Assembly: GCA_965263285.1 (NCBI GenBank)
Contig: CBDHHD010000016.1
Coordinates: 558,001-622,000 of the forward strand
Origin: JASGCP01 sp965263285
GTDB taxonomy: Bacteria > Bacteroidota > Bacteroidia > Chitinophagales > Chitinophagaceae
DNA length: 64,000 nt
Direction of reading: 5' to 3'
Shown here: positions 35,005-44,101 of the stretch, piece by piece
Layout: the number at the start of each line of letters is the position of its first letter
How positions within the stretch are numbered: position 1 is the stretch's first letter
Made by a program: the position numbers and the translations under genes
The notes under the pieces: generated by a model
What the model was told of the DNA's origin: nothing
The model's input: only the letters and a program-made list of their open reading frames with translations
The model's database searches: none

Positions 35005-35403
35005 TTAGAATGGCAATTCTTCAAGCACTTCTTCTTTATTTGTAAACTCTGTTTTGTTAGGTGCAATAACAGACTGCTCTGTGTTTTTAGCACTACCTAA
35101 TAGCCTAAGCATAAGTACACGAACAGCTAAAGATGCTGCAGCTTTACCCTCTTTTGTTGTGTATGCTTTTGCTTCAGGAATACCTTCAACATATACTTGT
35201 GTTCCCTTAGTTAAATAAGGAAGTACACCTAATTTATCTACCCAATAAGCGCAATCTACCCAAGTTGTTTTTTCTTGGAGTTGATTTTTTGCATCGTAAA
35301 ACTTTTCCGTATGAGCAACATTAAAATTAATAACATTGCTTCCGTTTACTGTGTTTGTAATAGCATCTTTACCAAGATAGCCAATAAAATGAATTTTAAT
35401 CAT
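35005..35403 (-). CDS. ssb: Single-stranded DNA-binding protein
   Basis: The 132-residue protein has an OB fold: MIKIHFIGYLGKDAITNTVN (residues 1-20), VINFNVAHTEKF and TTWVDCAYW (about 24-54), and GTQVYVEGIPEAKAY. The C-terminus LEELPF is an acidic tip similar to the DDDIPF peptide by which SSB recruits repair and replication proteins. The linker is short. It stands alone between transposon remnants, with its own terminator. It could be a paralogue of a main SSB elsewhere, but nothing here decides that. Confidence 0.93.
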   Translation of the reverse strand: MIKIHFIGYLGKDAITNTVNGSNVINFNVAHTEKFYDAKNQLQEKTTWVDCAYWVDKLGVLPYLTKGTQVYVEGIPEAKAYTTKEGKAAASLAVRVLMLRLLGSAKNTEQSVIAPNKTEFTNKEEVLEELPF

Positions 35404-35486
35404 AAAATAAAATTAATTTTGGTTAAAAAATAAAATAAAATACAAAATTATATATTTTTTTCAAATAAAAAAATTTTTTTTATTTT

Positions 35487-35995
35487 TTGCAATATATTTA
35501 CATATATCTGAATGGGAATTTAAAAGAAGAAGAAAGGGCAGATTATTTAAATAGGATTGCTAAGTTTCCCGAATGGTATACTTCAGATGAATATGCGATA
35601 AAAGAAAGTCAAATGGGCACTATTGCTTTACTTACTAATCAAACCAAAGTATCAGCTGAAGAAATTTATATACAATATAAAAGTAGAAGTGAAATAGAAC
35701 AATATTTTGATCATTATAAAAATACCATTATGTCTCAAATGACTTATATGCAAAGTGATGCCTGACTAGAAGCTTGGATGTTTATTAATCATATCGCTAT
35801 ACAGATACTTTATAAAATTGTAGAATTAGTTAAAACAAATGGATTAACTAAACGATTCTCTATTAGGGATATTATTTTACATTTAACAAACATAAAAAAA
35901 GTAGCCATCGGAGATAAATCGTTTTATACCAGAAATAGATAAAACAACTCGGTTATTATTAGAAAAATTAAATTTACATATTACCTAAAATCGCC
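35487..35995 (+). pseudogene. Transposase C-terminal remnant (IS1634/IS4-type DDE)
   Basis: The frame reads KFPEWYTSDEYAIKESQMGT, then IYIQYKSRSEIEQYFDHYKN, where the Y-(2)-R-(3)-E motif of DDE transposases is visible, then after a TGA stop LEAWMFINHIAIQILYKIVE and IRDIILHLTNIKKVAIGDKS. It probably belongs to the same family as the N-terminal fragment at 55410-55945. No ends can be defined. Confidence 0.65.
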
Positions 35996-36135
35996 GGGTT
36001 TGAGTTTAATTATTTTGCCAACTAACTATTCAGCCAACTTATTGTCTATGTTAATTATCCAAGCCCAGCATCTCAAAAAAAGATGTAGCCCAAAAGAAAG
36101 AAAATATTAACCTATACCTGAGTAGTTACATTACA
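35996..36135. repeat. Remnant of the inner repeat element
   Basis: CCAGCATCTCAAAAAAAGAT (36063-36082) and TTAACCTATACCTGAGTAG are the two end motifs. The middle is lost. No gene is seen. Confidence 0.5.
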
Positions 36136-36140
36136 AAATA

Positions 36141-37031
36141 CTATTGTATGGATGACACTTCAACAGTAGCGTCTATTCTTTTTACTAATCCTTGTAATAC
36201 CTTTCCGGGTCCTATTTCTACAAAAGAATGGATATCGTCTTTTACCATTTGTTGAATAATTTGTGTCCATCTTACAGGTTCTATCAACTGTCGTATAATA
36301 TTTTTACGAATAATAGAAGTATCAGTAGTACTAGTAGCTGTTACATTTTGATAAATAGATGATATAGGTGGCTGAAAAGAGATACTCATAACAGCTTTTT
36401 CAAAATCATTTTTTGCCCATTCCATACAAGGTGAATGAAAGCCACCACTTACTTGTATAGGAACTACTTTTATAGCACCTGCTTTTATCATTGCTTTACT
36501 TGCTAACGAAATTCCTTGCTTACTACCACTAATAACCACTTGTCCTATACAGTTGTAATTTGCAGGCACCACCACCTCTTGATGTTCTGTTTGTATTTTT
36601 ATACATATTTCTTCTACTTTTTTATCGTCTAATAGTAAAACGGCTGCCATAGTAGAAGGAAACATATCGCACGCTTTTTGCATAGCGGTGGAGCGAGCAG
36701 ATACTAATTTTAATCCATCTTCAAAACAAATACATTGGTTGGCAACTAATGCCGTTATTTCTCCTAAAGAGTGTCCCGCCACTGCTTGTGCAGTTATATT
36801 AGAACATGTAAAGGCAATATAAGAGTGTAGGAAAATAGCTAATTGAGATATTTTTGTTTGCTTTAATTCTTCAGCAGTACCGTTAAACATAATATCTGTA
36901 ATAGAAAACCCTAATATTTCATTTGCTTGCAAAAAAAGTTCTTTAGCTTTAGGGTATTCATCAAACCATCGTTTCCCCATTTGGGGTATTTGTGAACCTT
37001 GACCAGGAAAAATAATTGCTTGTTTGGACAT
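36141..37031 (-). CDS. fabD: Malonyl-CoA:ACP transacylase
   Basis: FabD loads malonyl groups on acyl carrier protein for fatty acid synthesis. The 296-residue protein has IFPGQGSQIPQMGK at residues 6-19, the nucleophile elbow GHSLGEITAL with the catalytic Ser (about 87-96), and VSGGFHSPCME with the catalytic His (about 194-204). The end FVEIGPGKVLQGLVKRI is standard. It is 10 bases downstream of folE and so the last gene of queD-folE-fabD. Confidence 0.96.
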   Translation of the reverse strand: MSKQAIIFPGQGSQIPQMGKRWFDEYPKAKELFLQANEILGFSITDIMFNGTAEELKQTKISQLAIFLHSYIAFTCSNITAQAVAGHSLGEITALVANQCICFEDGLKLVSARSTAMQKACDMFPSTMAAVLLLDDKKVEEICIKIQTEHQEVVVPANYNCIGQVVISGSKQGISLASKAMIKAGAIKVVPIQVSGGFHSPCMEWAKNDFEKAVMSISFQPPISSIYQNVTATSTTDTSIIRKNIIRQLIEPVRWTQIIQQMVKDDIHSFVEIGPGKVLQGLVKRIDATVEVSSIQ

Positions 37032-37041
37032 AATATTATAT

Positions 37042-37719
37042 TTATGAATCTAAATTGCTAGTAGATAATTGAATAGATTGCATAAATTGATCATGATGAA
37101 CTGTATTTTTAAAATCACCTCCAAAGAAAGAGCTAATTGTAGTAGATGCATGATCTTTAATCCCTCTACTCATTACACAAAGGTGTTTTAACTCAATCCA
37201 TACTGCTATGTGTGAATGTCCTAGTATATGTTGTAATTCCTGACTAATTTGGTTAGTTAGTCGCTCTTGCACTTGAGGCTGTTTGCAAAAATAATTAACA
37301 ATTCTATTCAATTTACTTAGACCAATAATTTTTTTTTGAGGTATATATCCTATATGTGCTTTACCTATAATAGGTACAAAATGATGCTCGCAATAGCTAT
37401 GAATAGCAATATTTTTCTCTATAATCATTTGATGGTATTCGCAATCGTTATCAAAGAGTGTAATAGTAGGTTTATTAGCAGGATTTAATCCTGAAAATGC
37501 TTCTTTAACAAACATCTTTGCTACACGCATAGGAGTCCCCTTTAAACTGCTATTTGATACATCTAGTCCCAGTACATTCATAATAGATTGAAAGTGAGAT
37601 GCTATTTGATTTATTTTATCATTATCAGAGATCTCAAAAGCACTATTCTGTAAAATAGGCTGTACACAAAAAACATGATCGTCTTCATTTTCTATATTAT
37701 CATTTACTAATAATGACAT
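37042..37719 (-). CDS. folE: GTP cyclohydrolase I
   Basis: FolE converts GTP to dihydroneopterin triphosphate for folate, and for queuosine via QueD. The zinc ligands are visible in IHSYCEHHFVPIIGKAHIGY (Cys and His) and HLCVMSRGIKDHAS (second Cys). The ATG at 37719 gives 225 residues, near the usual length, and follows an AAGGGGAAGGAG purine run. An upstream in-frame ATG at 37773 would add 18 residues and overlap queD by 38 bases; it cannot be ruled out. It lies between queD and fabD. Confidence 0.93.
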   Translation of the reverse strand: MSLLVNDNIENEDDHVFCVQPILQNSAFEISDNDKINQIASHFQSIMNVLGLDVSNSSLKGTPMRVAKMFVKEAFSGLNPANKPTITLFDNDCEYHQMIIEKNIAIHSYCEHHFVPIIGKAHIGYIPQKKIIGLSKLNRIVNYFCKQPQVQERLTNQISQELQHILGHSHIAVWIELKHLCVMSRGIKDHASTTISSFFGGDFKNTVHHDQFMQSIQLSTSNLDS

Positions 37720-37735
37720 CTCCTTCCCCTTATCA

Positions 37736-38146
37736 TTACGCAGGATATTCAGCGATGTTGTTTTCTGTTTCATATATAGTAATTTTAATATCTATGGTAA
37801 GAGGTATATGAGGGCGAAGTAATTCAAATATAACTATCGCTATATTTTCAACAGTGGGATTGATTGAGACAAATTCTTTTGTATCTAAATTTAAATTTTT
37901 ATGATCAAAGCGTTCAACTATTTCTCTATTTATTATTTCGCTTAATTCTTTTAAATTTATCAGCATTCCTGTTTCTATATCCACTTCTCCTATTAATTTT
38001 ACATAAAAAGAATAGTTGTGTCCATGAAAATTAGGATTGTTGCATTTTCCAAATACTTGTATATTCTTATCATCACTCCATTTATGGCAATGCAACCTAT
38101 GGGCAGCTGAAAAACTTTCTCTACGAATAATAGCTACTTTGCTCAT
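37736..38146 (-). CDS. queD: 6-pyruvoyl-tetrahydropterin synthase/QueD-family protein
   Basis: The 136-residue protein has the zinc His residues in FSAAHRLHCH and FHGHNYSFYVKL and the catalytic Cys in FGKCNNPNFHGHNY. The Cys-x5-HGH spacing is that of the PTPS-like variant rather than the Cys-x3-HGH of E. coli QueD. Given folE directly downstream and queG at 49113, a role in queuosine synthesis (6-carboxytetrahydropterin formation) is the best guess; a pterin role is the alternative. It begins the queD-folE-fabD unit. Confidence 0.88.
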   Translation of the reverse strand: MSKVAIIRRESFSAAHRLHCHKWSDDKNIQVFGKCNNPNFHGHNYSFYVKLIGEVDIETGMLINLKELSEIINREIVERFDHKNLNLDTKEFVSINPTVENIAIVIFELLRPHIPLTIDIKITIYETENNIAEYPA

Positions 38147-38205
38147 GACATATTGATATCAGGTACTATATAGGTGATTATAATTGAAGCACAATATTGA
38201 TGCAA

Positions 38206-38475
38206 TTATGCTTGTGCTACTGCTGTAGGGCTAACAAAAACAATTGTTTTGTTATTTCTAGATTTTTTAAATTCTACTAAGCCATTGGTAAGTGCAAAAA
38301 TAGTAAAATCTTTTCCCATTCCTACATTCTTTCCTGGATGATACACAGTACCTCTTTGACGAAGAATAATATTACCAGCAACAGCTTCTTGTCCTCCAAA
38401 AATCTTTACACCTAATCGTTTGCTATTAGAATCCCTTCCATTTTTTACACTTCCCTCTCCTTTTTTGTGTGCCAT
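38206..38475 (-). CDS. rpmA: 50S ribosomal protein L27
   Basis: The 89-residue protein begins MAHKKGEGSVKNGRDSNSKR and contains the core GGQEAVAGNIILRQRGTVYH. L27 sits at the peptidyl transferase centre. There is no N-terminal cleaved extension of the Firmicutes kind. It lies 27 bases downstream of rplU, the usual pair. The tail (SPTAVAQA) is short. Confidence 0.97.
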   Translation of the reverse strand: MAHKKGEGSVKNGRDSNSKRLGVKIFGGQEAVAGNIILRQRGTVYHPGKNVGMGKDFTIFALTNGLVEFKKSRNNKTIVFVSPTAVAQA

Positions 38476-38502
38476 AAAATAATTTTTTAAATGAATAAAT
38501 TT

Positions 38503-38808
38503 CTATGCTATCTTTTCAATTACAATTTTTGTATATTCTGTGCGATGACCTAATTTTTTTCTAAATCCTTTTCTTTTCTTCATTTTAAACGCAATTACTT
38601 TATCACCTTGCACTAATGGACTAATAATCTTTGCAGACACCGTTGCTGTTACTTCTTTGCCTATTTGTACCTTGCCATTGTCATTTGTTAATAGTACATC
38701 AGAAAGATGAACGATTTCATCTTTCTCACCTTGTAAATGTGGTACAAATAAAGATTTCCCTTCCTCTACAATAAATTGCTGACCTGATATTTTCACAACT
38801 GCTAACAT
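38503..38808 (-). CDS. rplU: 50S ribosomal protein L21
   Basis: A 101-residue protein with the family start MLAVVKISGQQFIVEEGKSL and the conserved end KMKKRKGFRKKLGHRTEYT. L21 binds 23S rRNA near L20. It is the first gene of rplU-rpmA; a TATCTTTG box lies 23 bases before its ATG. Confidence 0.97.
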   Translation of the reverse strand: MLAVVKISGQQFIVEEGKSLFVPHLQGEKDEIVHLSDVLLTNDNGKVQIGKEVTATVSAKIISPLVQGDKVIAFKMKKRKGFRKKLGHRTEYTKIVIEKIA

Positions 38809-38831
38809 AACTATTATAAATTTAAGAAGCG

Positions 38832-38839
38832 CAAAGATA
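38832..38839 (-). promoter_or_regulatory. Putative -7 box of rplU-rpmA
   Basis: TATCTTTG on the minus strand in the 111-bp divergent spacer between rplU and the GH3 gene. Confidence 0.5.
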
Positions 38840-38919
38840 GTTTTTTTTATAATATAAATTCATTTTCTCAAAAAAAAATATAATTTGCGTACATTCAATA
38901 GATGCTCAACTGATTTTCT

Positions 38920-40425
38920 ATGACATTCTCACTTAAATCTACGCTTGTTCAACCGTTTGCCTATTATATTTATTGCCATATCCAAAAAGACAAAAAAAAT
39001 GCCATCCTTGATCAAGACAAATGTTTAAAAAAACTTATTGCCTTAGCAAAAAACACACAATTTGGCAAAGAGCATCATTTTACAGATATTGATACATATG
39101 CCGATTATGTACAAGCAGTACCTTTGAGAGATTATGAAGCCTTTACCACTTATATCCATCAAATAAAAGAAGGGAAAAAAGATGTGCTTTGGAAGGGCTT
39201 GCCTATTTACTTTGCTAAAACGAGTGGCACCACGAGTGGGGTAAAATATATTCCTATTACAAATGAATCCATTCCCCAGCATATACAATCAACACGAAAT
39301 ATGTTATTCTATTACTTGTATGTAAGCAAGCGATATGATTTGGTGAATCGTAAAATGATTTTCTTAAGCGGTTCTCCTGCATTAGATATCATAGATAATA
39401 TTCCAACGGGTAGATTAAGTGGAATTGTACAACACCATGTGCCTATTTATTTACAACGCAATAATATGCCTAGCTTTGCTACCAACTGTATAGAAGATTG
39501 GGAAGAAAAAGTAAATAATATTGTTCTAGAAACATTACCTGAAGACATGTCTATTATTAGTGGTATCCCCCCTTGGATCCAAATGTATTTTGATAAATTA
39601 ATAGAAAAAACAGGTAAATCTATTGCTACACTATTCCCTCATTTTCAACTAATGGTACAAGGAGGTGTTAATTTTGCACCTTACAAAAAACGACTATTTG
39701 AAAGTATTGGTAAAGAAATAGATTGTATAGAAATATTCCCAGCTAGTGAAGGTGTTTTTGCTTTTTCTCTATTTAACGAAGGCGAAGGATTATGGCTTAA
39801 CACCAATGCAGATATCTTTTATGAATTTGTTCCTCTGAAAGAATATCACTTACCTAACCGTAGCAGAAAAAAATTGTCTGAAGTGGTGATAGATGAATAC
39901 TATGCAATGATTATTAGCACAAATGCAGGGCTATGGGGATATGAATTAGGTGATACCATTAAATTTGTTTCACTTAACCCATATAAAATAGTAGTAACGG
40001 GCAGAGTAAAACAATTTATTTCTGCTTTTGGCGAACATGTAATTGCTAAAGAAGTAGAAGATACCATTGCCATGATTATAAAAGAAGAAGGTGTAAAGAT
40101 TGTTGAATTTACAGTAGCTCCCTTTATTGCACAAGAAAAAGGGAAGAGCTATCATGAATGGTATATTGAATTTGAAATGATTCCACATAATATCGAATAT
40201 GTATCATTGAAAATGGATACATATCTTCGTAAAAAAAATGTATATTATGATGACTTATTACGGGGGAATATACTGATACCCTTGCATATTAGATGTGTAA
40301 AAAAAGATGGATTTAAAAATTATTTACATGCCCAAGGTAAATTAGGAGGGCAGAATAAAATACCCCGACTTGCAAATGATAGAACAATTGTAGATGGCCT
40401 TACTCCTTTTTGTTATGAACTATGA
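38920..40425 (+). CDS. GH3 auxin-responsive promoter family protein
   Basis: The 501-residue protein belongs to the bacterial branch of the GH3 family, relatives of plant acyl-acid-amido synthetases within the ANL adenylating enzymes. The ATP-binding loop YFAKTSGTTSGVKYIPIT (about residues 96-113) and the second block IEIFPASEGVFAFSLF (about 273-288) are visible, and YELGDTIKFV with the Asp of the adenylate site follows. The bacterial substrate is unknown. Its stop overlaps the start of the next gene by four bases (ATGA), so the two are made together. Confidence 0.9.
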   Translation: MTFSLKSTLVQPFAYYIYCHIQKDKKNAILDQDKCLKKLIALAKNTQFGKEHHFTDIDTYADYVQAVPLRDYEAFTTYIHQIKEGKKDVLWKGLPIYFAKTSGTTSGVKYIPITNESIPQHIQSTRNMLFYYLYVSKRYDLVNRKMIFLSGSPALDIIDNIPTGRLSGIVQHHVPIYLQRNNMPSFATNCIEDWEEKVNNIVLETLPEDMSIISGIPPWIQMYFDKLIEKTGKSIATLFPHFQLMVQGGVNFAPYKKRLFESIGKEIDCIEIFPASEGVFAFSLFNEGEGLWLNTNADIFYEFVPLKEYHLPNRSRKKLSEVVIDEYYAMIISTNAGLWGYELGDTIKFVSLNPYKIVVTGRVKQFISAFGEHVIAKEVEDTIAMIIKEEGVKIVEFTVAPFIAQEKGKSYHEWYIEFEMIPHNIEYVSLKMDTYLRKKNVYYDDLLRGNILIPLHIRCVKKDGFKNYLHAQGKLGGQNKIPRLANDRTIVDGLTPFCYEL

Positions 40426-41204
40426 ATATACACAATCCCTTATACATTGAATTTCTTGGCACTGGGACTAGTACAGGCGTTCCTATGATTGCCTGCCCTT
40501 GTGAAGTATGTGCGTCAACAAATAAAAAAGACAAACGACTTCGCAGTAGCATATTGATAAAATACCCTAATGATATAACGGTTGTAATTGATACCACACC
40601 AGATTTTCGCGCCCAAATGCTCCATGCCCATATACAACGATTAGATGCTATATTACTTACGCATCCTCATAAAGATCATATAGGGGGATTAGATGACATT
40701 CGACCATTTAATCAATTTCAACAAAAATCATTAGACGTATATGCTAATACATTTACCATTAGAAAGTTAAAAAGAGAATTTGAATATATCTTTTCTAATC
40801 ATAAATATCCAGGTGCTCCTGATATTACATTGCATACGATTTATAAAACCCCTTTTTATATTGACCAATATTGTATTGTGCCTATTTTTGTTAAACACTA
40901 TAAAATGACAGTGGTAGGATATAGAATGGGAGATATTTGTTATATTACCGATGCGAATTGGATATCGCACATAGAAAAAAAGAAATTAAACCAAATAAAT
41001 ATCCTTATTATTAATGCACTTAGAAAAGAACCACATATTTCTCATTTCTCTTTGCATGAAGCCATTGCTTTAGCTAAAGAGGTAAAAGCAAAACAAGTAT
41101 ATTTTACACATATTTCACATCAAATGGGATTTCATAATATAGAAAATAAACAACTACCCCCTAATATGAAATTAGCTTATGATGGATTACAATTATATAT
41201 ATAA
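40422..41204 (+). CDS. MBL-fold metallo-hydrolase (PhnP/RNase Z-like)
   Basis: A 260-residue metallo-beta-lactamase fold protein. LGTGTSTGVPMIACPCEVC (about 11-29) has the PhnP-like cysteine cluster, and LTHPHKDHIGGLDDIRPF (about 79-96) the HxHxDH metal motif; further ligands are in YITDANW and FTHISHQMG. PhnP is a cyclic phosphodiesterase; many Bacteroidota homologues are of unknown substrate. Translation is coupled to the GH3 gene. Confidence 0.88.
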   Translation: MNIHNPLYIEFLGTGTSTGVPMIACPCEVCASTNKKDKRLRSSILIKYPNDITVVIDTTPDFRAQMLHAHIQRLDAILLTHPHKDHIGGLDDIRPFNQFQQKSLDVYANTFTIRKLKREFEYIFSNHKYPGAPDITLHTIYKTPFYIDQYCIVPIFVKHYKMTVVGYRMGDICYITDANWISHIEKKKLNQINILIINALRKEPHISHFSLHEAIALAKEVKAKQVYFTHISHQMGFHNIENKQLPPNMKLAYDGLQLYI

Positions 41205-41212
41205 GCGAAATC

Positions 41213-41305
41213 ATGATATCTATTCTCCCAATAGAAAGAAATATATTGATAGAATTTTTTCATGCTATGCATGGAGATAAATGGAAGACAATAATCAAAT
41301 ATTAA
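41213..41305 (+). pseudogene. Short ORF, possible N-terminal stub of a leucine-rich-repeat protein
   Basis: A 30-residue frame, MISILPIERNILIEFFHAMH then GDKWKTIIKY. The pattern E-x-x-x-L-I-x-F-x-x-A-x-x-G-D-x-W is the start of many bacterial leucine-rich-repeat proteins. It ends at a TTAACCTATACCTGAGTAG repeat end, which probably truncated it. Low certainty. Confidence 0.3.
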
Positions 41306-41338
41306 CCTATACCTGAGTAGTACGGAAATTTATATCAT

Positions 41339-43570
41339 TTAACCCAACTTGGTAAACGACATTACGCAAATGATTGACAGTAAAGCGTTTGCGTGATTGC
41401 AACTCGTTTTTTAGGGACTACATCTTCGTCTTGTGTAATAGGGGGCAGGTTTGTATTTGGTGGCGGAATAGATGGCTTGTGCCTCTGCTATTGGTCTTGT
41501 ACATTGCCGAATAATGACTGTTTTTTTATTTGCATTTTGTGCGACAGAAGTGATGATTTTTTGTGTATTCATTATTCTGACAATGCTTTTCCAATCGTGT
41601 TGGATACCATGCTGTTTAAGTTTATATCTAATAGTAGATACAATGGTGTACGCCAATACACCTAAAAATAAATGAGCTTTGCAACTGTTATCGTGAATAT
41701 GGTAAACAGGTCGTAAAGACAAATCTGTTTTAAGAATGCGAAAGGAAGACTCAACCTCTCTAATCGTATTATAAATATCCCACATCCCTTCTTCTTTAAT
41801 TAATTCAACGGGAGGAATAGATGTTCTTAAAAAATAAATACCCTCTGTTTTTGTATGCTCTTTTCTTTTCCAGGTTATTCTTTTTACCGTGTCGCTTTTT
41901 CTTTTCTGTTTTTTTCTTTTCGTTGCTTTTTGTGCAGTATTACCTTCCTCTGTATTCTCATCCTATTTATTACTTTCATTTTCTTTGTTTTCTTCTACTG
42001 AAACCTCGTATTCACTGTATACTTGTTTGTTCCTTTCCCGTATGCGTCCTAAACGAATCAAAATCTTTTTTATATCTTTGGTTGTCTTAGGTTTTTCCAA
42101 TGAACTTACCAAAGCATTTAATTCTTTTTCTAATCGAGTACAATACTGTTTAAACATGGCATCTTCTTTCTTTTCTTTTTCCTCACTGTGTACTTTCAAA
42201 TAAGTATCAGCATCATTATCAACATAAGCAAATGAAAGCTCTATTTTATTACCCCTGTTATCTGTTACCCATTTCTTTTCTTTATTATGTGTCGTATAGT
42301 TTTTTAACAAATAACGGTTTACACACAAATAATCATATCCTTTGTTTCTTACGAGTGTCAAATTTTCTTGTGTGGCAAATGCTGCGTCCATCACAACAAT
42401 TGGCTTTTTAACCGCAGGTGCAATAAATGAAGACAAAGATTCTAAAGTGGCTTCTAATGTATTACACTCCGCAATATTGCCTTCATAAATTTGAGAGTAC
42501 TTTAAAAAACCTTCCGCATTTACCACTAATGCTAAAGTAGCCAGTTTGCAATCTCTTCTTTTTTCTTTACTTCTCCCAAACTGTGCCAGGCTACTGCCTT
42601 CCTTTCTGCCCTCAAAATAACTATTCGTCAAATCATATAAAATAATTTTGTCCTGTAAGCTAAACAGGTGATTTGTTCTCAGAGATAAATGCTGCTCCAA
42701 TTCAGATTTTATTTTGAATAATTTAAGGGCGTTATCATAAAGATGGTGACGGGTTATTTTATTAGGCAAGTGAGTAAACAATTCCTTTGCACCACTGTTG
42801 ATCGACAGCCAGCTTTCCATTTTATGTTCAGCATAGGGAAAAGCAGCCTTTGCAATAAGATGCAGCAAGGCTATATCAATCTGTTTGTCAGTCCATCCTA
42901 ATTCAGTTAATTTTTTAGATACCTGAAGCTCATCTAAAGCTTGTCTGCAAAGCCATTCTATTCCTATCTCTTTGGCTTGCTCATGCTCTAACGAAGTACT
43001 GTCTATTAAAGTATCAACACCCTCATTTATGTCTGCACTTGTATGGATATTTGTTTTGCTATCCCTCTCTTCCTCTCTTTTTTGCTTTTGTTTTAATTGA
43101 TGTAATCTAACCTTCTCTGCCATATCAAAAGCCATCTTCTCAATAACCGGATCAATAAAGTCAGGAAATAATGTATCTTGTTGCTGTAATAGACTTTCAA
43201 TACGTTTCACCAGTTGCTTTCTTGCCTGATCGGTTGTTAATTGCTCTAATTTGTCTAGTGAACAAAGCGTCTCGTGTTGAATCTTATTCCCTGCTCGATA
43301 GCTACTTACTAATTTGTAGTAAATAACCGTATTGCCGAATTTATCCTTAATCTTTTGTTCCTTTAAATACATAGCGCAAAAATAAAGGCTCAAAATGAGA
43401 ACAATATTTTTTAAAATATTAACAAAAGATTAACTTATTTTAGGGACTACAAATTCGGTTTTCGCACTTTTTTGTTTTTCAAAATATTCAAAATCAATAC
43501 TTTATAAAATTGACAACCCTTAAAAAAAGCCATTTTTGATGCTTTTTACTTTTTTACCAAGTTGGGTTAA
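41339..43570 (-). mobile_element. IS1634-family element (second type), nearly complete
   Basis: Perfect 18-bp terminal inverted repeats, TTAACCCAACTTGGTAAA at 41339 and its complement ending at 43570. A repeat end TTAACCTATACCTGAGTAG lies just outside on the left. The flanks (TATATCAT and GATTTAAT) show no obvious duplication. Confidence 0.9.
41411..43393 (-). pseudogene. IS1634-family transposase with one frameshift
   Basis: From ATG at 43393 the frame runs 476 residues and covers most of the protein: YYKLVSSYRAGNKIQHETLC at the N-terminus, IILYDLTNSYFEGRK (first catalytic Asp), IVVMDAAFATQENLTLVR (second), then a charged linker. The C-terminal part continues in another frame at 41785-41411 (MWDIYNTIREVESSFRILKT with the catalytic Glu region, then LFLGVLAYTIVSTIRYKLKQ). 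The shift lies between about 41820 and 41965. One indel separates it from an active gene. Confidence 0.85.
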
Positions 43571-44101
43571 GATTTAATTGCTTTGCAGTAGGAAGTTGGA
43601 TTGTGAAAAAGGGTAAAAATATGATATTAAAACTATCAATTCCATTAGAAAGAAGAGCCTGGTATGATGAGTTGTTTAGTAAAATTGATGATTCCTCTCC
43701 TCCTTTTAGCTTTTGTAAATAACTTGTATATTAAACAATAGAAAATAATGTTCCAATAGCATGAGATAACACTAAAAAAACGAATGCATCATGATACTCT
43801 ATTACACTAATCTTATTGTATGGGTATAACCACTTTGCATTTTTTAATTATTCTTCAACTGCAAAATTTGGGGTTATCTCTACTACATCAAAATGGTCTA
43901 AATATTCTTTAGGGCACATGTATATTAATAAACGAAGACAATAACTCTTCTGAATTGAAAATTTTTCTCCTTGCCATAAATAAAAAATTGAGTGTAAAAA
44001 AGCAAAGATACCCCCCTCTTAGCACCTTAAAAAAGGATTTAACCAAGAAAGCGTTTTGCATAAATTTTAAAGGACTAAAAATTGCCCTATAAACAAACCC
44101 A
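43571..44101. other. Gene-poor spacer with small ORF and transposase relic
   Basis: A 33-residue frame at 43621-43722 (MILKLSIPLERRAWYDELFS) is of unknown value. On the minus strand 43983-43848 encodes YMCPKEYLDHFDVVEITPNF, similar to N-termini of ISAon1-type transposases. TTAGCACCTTAAAAAAGG at 44015 is an inner repeat end. Nothing else is seen. Confidence 0.4.
43848..43983 (-). pseudogene. Possible ISAon1-type transposase N-terminal relic
   Basis: About 44 residues in one frame: KFSIQKSYCLRLLIYMCPKE then YLDHFDVVEITPNFAVEE and a stop. The P-x-E-[YI]-L-D-x-F-D-V-V pattern recalls the N-terminal region of such transposases. Tentative. Confidence 0.3.

Noticed and set aside
41821..42203. Plus-strand hydrophobic frames opposite the IS1634 transposase
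   Set aside because: They are antisense to the Lys/Glu-rich linker of the transposase; Lys and Glu codons on the other strand read as Phe, Leu and Ser, which mimics membrane segments.
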